From JAAFHN01 sp031421855 (GTDB lineage Bacteria > Pseudomonadota > Gammaproteobacteria > Burkholderiales > Burkholderiaceae_C), in NCBI GenBank assembly GCA_031421855.1, contig JANOPN010000027.1, forward strand, positions 1 through 8,237: a DNA stretch of 8,237 nucleotides. Direction: 5' to 3'. The notes beneath the pieces are model-generated. The model worked only from the letters and a program-made list of their open reading frames with translations. It did no database searches and was not told the DNA's origin. Of the stretch, positions 3,735-8,237 are shown one piece after another (position 1 is the first letter of the stretch; each line of letters begins with the position of its first letter). Made by a program: the position numbers and the translations under genes.

Positions 3735-5993
3735 ATGCGCCTAATCCTTCAATCCCAAGCCGCTGAGTGCTCGCTGGCCTGCTTGGTCATGGTGGCCGAC
3801 CACCATGACATGCGGCTTGACTTGGATGACGTGCGTCGGCGGTTTGCGACTTCGCTGAAAGGCTCAAACATGTCGACGCTGGCGAGCCAAGCGTCGGCCC
3901 TAGGGTTGCAACCCCGCGCTTTGCAGTTGGAGCTGTCTGAGCTGGGCGAACTGAAACTGCCGTGCGTGCTGCATTGGGGCATGAACCACGCGGTGGTGCT
4001 GAAAGCGGTGCATGGTGGCTGGGGGTTTTTGGGGCTGGGGCGGCTCGTTCGCGGGCTTCGGTCTTTGTTTGGATCCAATCAATCGGGTGCAGTGCACAGC
4101 GGCATCACGATTTTGGACCCTGCCGTGGGCGAGCGGCGTGTGCCCATTGCACAGGTGGCAGAGCAATTCACCGGGGTGGCGCTGGAGTTGTTACCGACAG
4201 CCGAGTTCAAGGCTGCCGACTTGCGCCAGCGGGTGGCATTGAGCCAGCTCACGGGTCGAGTGACGGGTTTGAGCCGCAGCCTGATGCAGATTTTTGCAAT
4301 CGCGGTGGTGTTACAGATGTTTGCGATCACCGCGCCGATGTTCAACCAAGTGGTGGTGGACGAGGTGCTGACCAGCGGCGACCGCGACTTGTTGGTGGTG
4401 TTGGCGGTCGGCTTTGCGATGCTGGCGGTGATTCAGACCCTGCTTGGGTTGGCGCGCAGTTGGATGGTGATGGTGCTGGGGCAATCGGTGTCGTTGCAGT
4501 GGACGGGTAATGTGTTTGCGCACTTGATTCGCCTACCGGCGAGTTACTTTGAATCACGCCATTTGGGCGATATCTCAAGCCGGTTTGGCTCGGTCGGCGC
4601 GATGCAGGGCACGTTGACCACGGCGGCTGTGGAGGCGCTGCTGGACGGCATCATGGCGATTGCGGCGCTGGCGATGATGATGATTTATGCGCCGAGCTTG
4701 GCCTGGGTGACGATCGGCGGGGTGGCGCTGTACGCTTTGGTGCGGGCAATTGGGTATCGGCCCTTTCGCGATGCATCGGCTGAGCGGCTGGTGATCGCGG
4801 CCAAAGAGAACTCACATTTTTTAGAGACCCTGCGGGCCATTCAGCCACTCAAGCTCTTTGGCCGCGAGGCCGAGCGCGCTGCGCGCTGGCAAAACTTGCG
4901 GGTCGACGTGCAAAACCGCGATGTGCGCACCAACAAACTGGGCATTTGGTTTGGCGTGGCCAATTCGACCATATCAAGCCTCATGGGCATTGGCACGTTT
5001 TATTTGGGTGCGCAGATGGTGATGGGTGGCGTGAACCAACCCAGCCCATTCACGGTGGGGATGTTGTTTGCATTCACCAGCTACCAAGGGCAGTTCACGG
5101 GGCGAGTGATGGGCCTCATCAACTACTTTGTTTCGCTGCGGATGCTGAGTTTGCACAGCGAGCGCTTGGGCGACATCGTGCTGACACAGCCCGAGCGCGA
5201 TGGCTCGGGGGAGTCGACCATGAATGTGCAGGCCAATGATCTGTCGCATGTGAGTGCGAGCATTGAGCTTAAGGGGGTGAGTTTTCGCTATGGCGCAGGC
5301 GAGCAGTGGGTGCTGAAAGACCTCAATCTGAAGGTGGAGGCAGGCGACTCGGTGGCCATCGTTGGCCCAAGCGGTTGCGGCAAGTCAACCCTGCTCAAGG
5401 TGATGCTGGGCTTGGTGGAGCCGACCGCGGGGGAGGTGCTGTTTGGTGGGCTGCCGATGCGTTCGCTGGGCATGGCCAATGTGCGGCGCAAGATCGGCAC
5501 CGTGACGCAAGACGATGTCTTGCTGACCGGTAGCGTCTTGGATAACATCACGTTTTTTGATCTGTCACCCAACGCGATGCGGGCCGAGGCGTGTGCACGA
5601 CTCGCACAGGTTCACGGCGAGATCAGCCGCATGCCAATGGGCTACCAGACACTGGTCGGTGATCTCGGTTCGGGCATCAGCGGCGGCCAAAAGCAACGGC
5701 TTTTGCTCGCGCGAGCGATGTACAAAGCGCCCAAAGTGTTGGCGCTTGACGAGGCCACAAGCCACCTGGACGTCGCCAACGAGCGTGCAGTCACGGCAGC
5801 GCTGGCCCGAATGAAGCTCACCCGGATCATCATCGCCCACCGACCCGAGACGATTGCAGGCGCACAGCGGGTCGTGCAACTGCGCGGTGGGCAGGCGATT
5901 GACGTGGTGCGGTCGGTGCCGGTTCGGTGCACGCCTAGGGTATCCAATACTCACAGCAACAAACTCAATCACTCCGCCGATGTAATTTATTAA
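3735..5993 (+). CDS. Peptidase-containing ABC exporter (C39 bacteriocin type)
   Basis: A 752-residue exporter that would cut leader peptides after the double-glycine-type site and pump the cores across the inner membrane. The C39 peptidase domain (1 to about 150) shows Gln6 and Cys12 in the QxxxxxC motif, His85 (WGMNH) and Asp128 (ILDP). The membrane domain spans about 180-470. The nucleotide-binding domain has Walker A at 544-552 (GPSGCGKST), Q-loop Gln592, signature ISGGQ at 648-652, Walker B ending D672-E673, and H-loop His702. Two oddities stand out. There are 43 residues between the catalytic His and Asp, where related C39 domains have about 16. The Gly after the catalytic Cys region is Ser (ECSLACL). 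The last 25 or so residues look non-homologous and include a repeated 15-base motif. ATG 3735 has no clear ribosome site and may rely on the upstream gene. No membrane fusion partner is in the window. Confidence 0.9.
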   Translation: MRLILQSQAAECSLACLVMVADHHDMRLDLDDVRRRFATSLKGSNMSTLASQASALGLQPRALQLELSELGELKLPCVLHWGMNHAVVLKAVHGGWGFLGLGRLVRGLRSLFGSNQSGAVHSGITILDPAVGERRVPIAQVAEQFTGVALELLPTAEFKAADLRQRVALSQLTGRVTGLSRSLMQIFAIAVVLQMFAITAPMFNQVVVDEVLTSGDRDLLVVLAVGFAMLAVIQTLLGLARSWMVMVLGQSVSLQWTGNVFAHLIRLPASYFESRHLGDISSRFGSVGAMQGTLTTAAVEALLDGIMAIAALAMMMIYAPSLAWVTIGGVALYALVRAIGYRPFRDASAERLVIAAKENSHFLETLRAIQPLKLFGREAERAARWQNLRVDVQNRDVRTNKLGIWFGVANSTISSLMGIGTFYLGAQMVMGGVNQPSPFTVGMLFAFTSYQGQFTGRVMGLINYFVSLRMLSLHSERLGDIVLTQPERDGSGESTMNVQANDLSHVSASIELKGVSFRYGAGEQWVLKDLNLKVEAGDSVAIVGPSGCGKSTLLKVMLGLVEPTAGEVLFGGLPMRSLGMANVRRKIGTVTQDDVLLTGSVLDNITFFDLSPNAMRAEACARLAQVHGEISRMPMGYQTLVGDLGSGISGGQKQRLLLARAMYKAPKVLALDEATSHLDVANERAVTAALARMKLTRIIIAHRPETIAGAQRVVQLRGGQAIDVVRSVPVRCTPRVSNTHSNKLNHSADVIY

Positions 5994-6034
5994 CTTTTTG
6001 GCACTTGGTCACCGGATCGATTGGGTTTGTTGCT
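5955..6034 (+). repeat. Imperfect 16-base inverted repeat at the exporter end
   Basis: Bases 5955-5970 (AGCAACAAACTCAATC) are the inverse of 6019-6034, with one change that allows a G-U pair; the spacer is 48 bases. The left arm lies inside the exporter frame and the right arm after its stop. The first 15 bases recur exactly at 7352-7366. It could fold as a 3' hairpin between the two convergent units, but the long spacer and lack of a T-run make a simple terminator unlikely. Confidence 0.5.
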
Positions 6035-6076
6035 ATGAATTGTGAACTGCGACCCAGGTGCCAGAGGCGCGATTCT

Positions 6077-6400
6077 TCAATCCAGATTGAGAGCAATCAA
6101 CTGCGCAGGCTGCATCGAATCCAACGCAGAAAGGATTCGCGGAACAAATTTGAGAGCGGTTTCTACCCGGTTGTTCGGCGCGATCAAGACCAACACAGCG
6201 ACCGGCAGAATCACATTTTGTTGATATGGCAAATTTTGATCAAAGGTGATCAAAACGTCAAACTCGGCTCGCTTCATTGCCGCCAACAATTCGCCGTTGA
6301 GCAAGCCAGCGAAACCTGCCGTTTGCGCCGTGCGAACGAAATGACCCGTTACAGCAAAGCCAAGTGCCCTTGGCACCGACTCATCAAGCAAAACTCGCAT
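6077..6400 (-). CDS. DUF5615 PIN-like toxin of a toxin-antitoxin pair
   Basis: A 107-residue protein starting MRVLLDESVP, with the PIN-like acidic residues Asp6 and Glu7, Glu37 (NGELL), Asp48 and Asp54. The block FDVLITFDQNLPYQQN is typical of DUF5615 (COG4634), a family of predicted metal-dependent RNases. An upstream in-frame ATG would add 15 residues but would overlap the antitoxin gene. The start at base 6400 lies four bases after the antitoxin stop and gives the normal family N-terminus, so it is preferred. The gene converges on the exporter, with 83 bases between the two stops. Order and spacing with the DUF433 gene are as in known DUF433/DUF5615 modules. RNase activity is a family prediction. 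Confidence 0.85.
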   Translation of the reverse strand: MRVLLDESVPRALGFAVTGHFVRTAQTAGFAGLLNGELLAAMKRAEFDVLITFDQNLPYQQNVILPVAVLVLIAPNNRVETALKFVPRILSALDSMQPAQLIALNLD

Positions 6401-6404
6401 GAGA

Positions 6405-6611
6405 TCAAGCCGCCATGAGGGCAAGCCGACTCTCTTCCAGAACACTCACGGCGACATCGTGCGAAACCGTTGGGAATTGATCCAAAAATTCGCTCAAACT
6501 ATCCCCCGCCTCAAGGTAGTCGAACATCGATTTAACGGGCACCCGAGTGCCTCGAAAACACGGCGTGCCGCTCACAAGCAATGGGTCTCGGACAATGTAT
6601 TGGCTTTGCAT
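6405..6611 (-). CDS. DUF433 antitoxin
   Basis: A 68-residue protein with the DUF433 (COG2442) signature: IVRDPLLVSGTPCFRGTRVP near residues 6-25, then YLEAGDSLSEFLDQFP and a helical C-terminus. The family has a small helix-turn-helix-like fold and is encoded just before DUF5615 toxins, which it is thought to neutralise and whose operon it may repress. A strong ribosome site, AGGTGA, lies at 6615-6620 on the - strand, three bases before the ATG. A GATAAAAT stretch about 23 bases further upstream is a possible -10 box. The product is full length for the family. Confidence 0.85.
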   Translation of the reverse strand: MQSQYIVRDPLLVSGTPCFRGTRVPVKSMFDYLEAGDSLSEFLDQFPTVSHDVAVSVLEESRLALMAA

Positions 6612-6669
6612 GGCTCACCTCTCAGTGCGCCAGATTTTATCCGCCTAGGTATGCACAACAGACGACGCT

Positions 6670-6693
6670 ACTCGAGCGATCAGAGCTCCGAGT
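6670..6693 (-). promoter_or_regulatory. Imperfect inverted repeat upstream of the antitoxin, possible operator
   Basis: ACTCGAGC at 6670-6677 pairs with GCT 6685-6687 and CGAGT 6689-6693, with one unpaired C at 6688. It sits about 60 bases upstream of the antitoxin start, where an autoregulatory operator could lie. It is short and by eye only. Confidence 0.25.
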
Positions 6694-6722
6694 GACTGTT
6701 GACGACACGGTCGCCAAAGGTT

Positions 6723-6743
6723 TGTGGAGCCCAGCTCGCCACA
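6723..6743 (-). terminator. Possible terminator hairpin after the methyltransferase gene
   Basis: On the - strand, 18 bases past the methyltransferase stop, TGTGG-CG-AGC pairs with GCTCCACA around a three-base loop (eight pairs, two-base bulge). No T-run follows, so termination here would be weak or factor-assisted. Confidence 0.3.
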
Positions 6744-6760
6744 GTCTACTAGTTTTGCCG

Positions 6761-7579
6761 TTACAAAGCGCGGGCGGGGTCAAACGCGAACACAGCACCG
6801 TGGTGCAGGCAAATCGCGGCAGCGGCAGCGGCGTTGAGGGATTCTTCACCACCGGGCTGGGCGATCATGGCTTTTAGCTGGGCTTGTTGCATCAGCTCGA
6901 CGCTGACGCCTGCGCCCTCATTGCCCATGAGCCACGCGTGGGGGCGGGGCAGTTGGAGTGTGTGAAGTGGCGCGCCGCCGTGTGAGCTGGTGGCGACCAA
7001 AGGCATGCCCAGGCTGAGGACATCGCTTGTTGCCATGCCCTCATGAAGTTGCAGGCCAAACTGTGCGCCCATGCCCGCGCGCAGCACCTTGGGCGACCAA
7101 AGCGCTGCCGTACCGACCAAGGCGATGACTTGGGTGTAGCCAAAAGCCGAGGCGCTGCGCAGCATGGAGCCCACGTTGCCGGCATCTTGCACGCGGTCCA
7201 ACACTAGGGTCGGCAGGTCGGCTTGTAGGCGGGTTTGCAGGGGCAAAGCGAATCGCGCAGCGACTTTTGAGCGAACGTCTTGGGTGCAAAGCTGACTCAT
7301 GAGTGCGTCATTGAGCACGGTTGCACCGTGCTTGATCACTTCTTTTTTTATAGCAACAAACTCAATGGATTCGGAGACCAATGGGCTAAAAGACTCTGAA
7401 ATGACCCATTCAATGGCCTTAAAGCCTCTGGCGACGGCTGCGCGGCACAAATGGTCGCCCTCGAGCCACACCCAGCCACTCGCGCGGTAGGCGTTGCTGT
7501 CGTGGGCGGCTTTTTTGAGGGCTTTGAAATGCGGGTTGTCTCGTGATGAGATCACACGCCCGGCTTGAGGCTCAGCCAC
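6761..7579 (-). CDS. TrmH/SpoU-family RNA 2'-O-methyltransferase
   Basis: A 272-residue enzyme expected to methylate ribose 2'-O positions in rRNA or tRNA with S-adenosylmethionine. The three SPOUT motifs are present: DAGNVGSMLRSASAFG at 132-147 with Asn135 and Arg141, MGNEGAG at 218-224, and PGGEESLNAAAAAAI at 242-256. The N-terminus (SSRDNPHFKALKK) fits the substrate-binding domain of the family. GTG 7579 overlaps the end of rnhB by eight bases and gives a normal length. A second GTG at 7555 is possible, and the longer frame upstream is a shadow of rnhB. Residues around 72-79 (IEFVAIKK) are encoded by the 15-base motif also found at 5955, and the segment 61-84 looks like an addition relative to usual homologues. 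The exact RNA target cannot be told. Confidence 0.88.
   Translation of the reverse strand: MAEPQAGRVISSRDNPHFKALKKAAHDSNAYRASGWVWLEGDHLCRAAVARGFKAIEWVISESFSPLVSESIEFVAIKKEVIKHGATVLNDALMSQLCTQDVRSKVAARFALPLQTRLQADLPTLVLDRVQDAGNVGSMLRSASAFGYTQVIALVGTAALWSPKVLRAGMGAQFGLQLHEGMATSDVLSLGMPLVATSSHGGAPLHTLQLPRPHAWLMGNEGAGVSVELMQQAQLKAMIAQPGGEESLNAAAAAAICLHHGAVFAFDPARAL
7352..7366 (+). repeat. Third copy of the 15-base motif, inside the methyltransferase gene
   Basis: AGCAACAAACTCAAT is identical to 5955-5969 and, but for one base, inverse to 6020-6034. On the - strand it encodes part of IEFVAIKK in the methyltransferase. It is probably a dispersed short repeat of this genome rather than chance, since 15 exact bases recur within about 1.4 kb. 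Confidence 0.5.
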
Positions 7580-8228
7580 GGTGCAGCTCCCGCGCTTGTG
7601 CGACTGGGGCAAAGCTGCTGCGGTGCCACTCGCACGGCCCGTGTTCGCGCAGTGCAGCCATGTGCGCGGCTGTGCCGTAGCCTTTGTGGGTGGCAAAACC
7701 GTACTGCGGGTAAGCCATGTCTGCCTCCCGTGCCAAACGGTCGCGAGTGACTTTTGCAATGATGCTGGCCGCGCCGATGGCTTTGACGCGGGCGTCGCCC
7801 TTGACGATGGCCTCGGCTCGCACGGAGAGCACTGGCAGGCGGTTGCCGTCAACCAATACCAGTGTCGGCTTGAGGCGCAGGCCCAAAACGGCGCGCTGCA
7901 TGGCCAAAAGCGTGGCTTGCAAGATGTTCAAGCGGTCGATTTCGTCGATGCTGGCCACACCAACGCCCACGCACAAGGCTTTAGCCATGATTTCATCAAA
8001 GAGCTTGTCGCGGCGCAGGGCTGTGATGGTTTTGCTGTCACCAACGCCCTTGATCGGTGCCAAGTCGTTCAAGATCACCGCCGCTGCGACGACCGGACCA
8101 GCCAGCGGGCCGCGCCCGGCTTCGTCAACACCGGCGATCAAACCTCGGACATCGAACTGCAGCGCGATTTGCGTGGCGCTGAGGATGGCACCGGTTGCCG
8201 AGCGCTTAGAGGATTTTTTCAATGGCAT
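7572..8228 (-). CDS. rnhB: Ribonuclease HII
   Basis: A 218-residue enzyme that cuts the RNA strand of RNA-DNA hybrids and removes single ribonucleotides from DNA. The active-site acids are visible: Asp35 and Glu36 in GVDEAGRGPLAGPV, Asp127 in LVDGNRLP, and Asp145 in the KGD that precedes IGAASIIAKVTRDR. The C-terminal block HKGYGTAAHMAALREHGPCEWHRSSFAP is typical of bacterial RNase HII. ATG 8228 gives about 30 residues before the catalytic start, slightly long but common in this order. The end overlaps the methyltransferase start by eight bases, so the two form an operon. The upstream part of that operon lies beyond the window, often with lpxB in related genomes. Confidence 0.95.
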   Translation of the reverse strand: MPLKKSSKRSATGAILSATQIALQFDVRGLIAGVDEAGRGPLAGPVVAAAVILNDLAPIKGVGDSKTITALRRDKLFDEIMAKALCVGVGVASIDEIDRLNILQATLLAMQRAVLGLRLKPTLVLVDGNRLPVLSVRAEAIVKGDARVKAIGAASIIAKVTRDRLAREADMAYPQYGFATHKGYGTAAHMAALREHGPCEWHRSSFAPVAQARELHRG

Positions 8229-8237
8229 CGCAGGCTA

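Noticed and set aside
3962..4510. 182-codon + strand ORF within the exporter gene
   Set aside because: It is an out-of-frame shadow in a GC-rich gene with a clear C39 and membrane-domain product; its Gly- and Arg-rich composition is typical of such shadows.
5565..5972. 135-codon - strand ORF opposite the nucleotide-binding domain
   Set aside because: It is antisense to a strongly conserved domain with Walker A, signature and Walker B motifs, and it has no recognisable product.
7580..7852. Longer N-terminus for the methyltransferase (363 residues)
   Set aside because: The extra 91 residues are a frame-shifted reading of rnhB and do not resemble the family; GTG 7579 gives normal length.

Overview
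The window looks like chromosome of a betaproteobacterium, order Burkholderiales and plausibly near Comamonadaceae. The grounds are the GC-rich coding style, an rnhB gene overlapping a SpoU/TrmH-type RNA methyltransferase gene at the right end (an arrangement I recall from Burkholderiales), and the overall look of the proteins. This is inferred from gene content and composition, not from a search.

Bases 1 to 5993, all on the + strand, read as one peptide export locus. From left to right: the 3' part of a secreted-peptide precursor (D1, leader cut off by the window edge); a conserved 45-codon ORF with a stem-loop; a 64-residue precursor peptide (A); an intact CPBP/Abi membrane protease (CPBP1) overlapping A by four bases; a decayed second D gene (D2); a second copy of the 45-codon ORF and stem-loop; a 106-residue precursor peptide (B); an AT-rich 190-base gap; a second, diverged CPBP protein (CPBP2); a soluble HExxH putative metallopeptidase; and a 752-residue ABC exporter with an N-terminal C39 peptidase domain.

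The main result is a tandem cassette, [D, 45-codon ORF with hairpin, small peptide, CPBP protein], present twice. Downstream of it lies one shared exporter. Leaders of A, B and D2 all end in (I/V)SMG at residues 11 to 15, and D1 enters the window exactly at the M-G of such a motif. This is a double-glycine-like leader with Met at -2, suited to a C39 peptidase. By family precedent, CPBP/Abi proteins beside such peptides act as self-immunity or maturation proteins. The inferred system is a modular bacteriocin/microcin-like locus in which different peptide plus CPBP pairs have been slotted between conserved flanks. CPBP2 and its upstream gap are about one-third GC, unlike the neighbours, which suggests imported cargo. 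No membrane fusion protein, regulator or modification enzyme is visible; these may lie left of the window.

Bases 5994 to 8237 are coded on the - strand. A DUF433 antitoxin and DUF5615 PIN-like toxin pair converges on the exporter. Then come the housekeeping genes rnhB and a TrmH-family RNA methyltransferase, which overlap by eight bases. A 15-base motif occurs at the 3' end of the exporter gene, again inverted just after it, and once more inside the methyltransferase gene.
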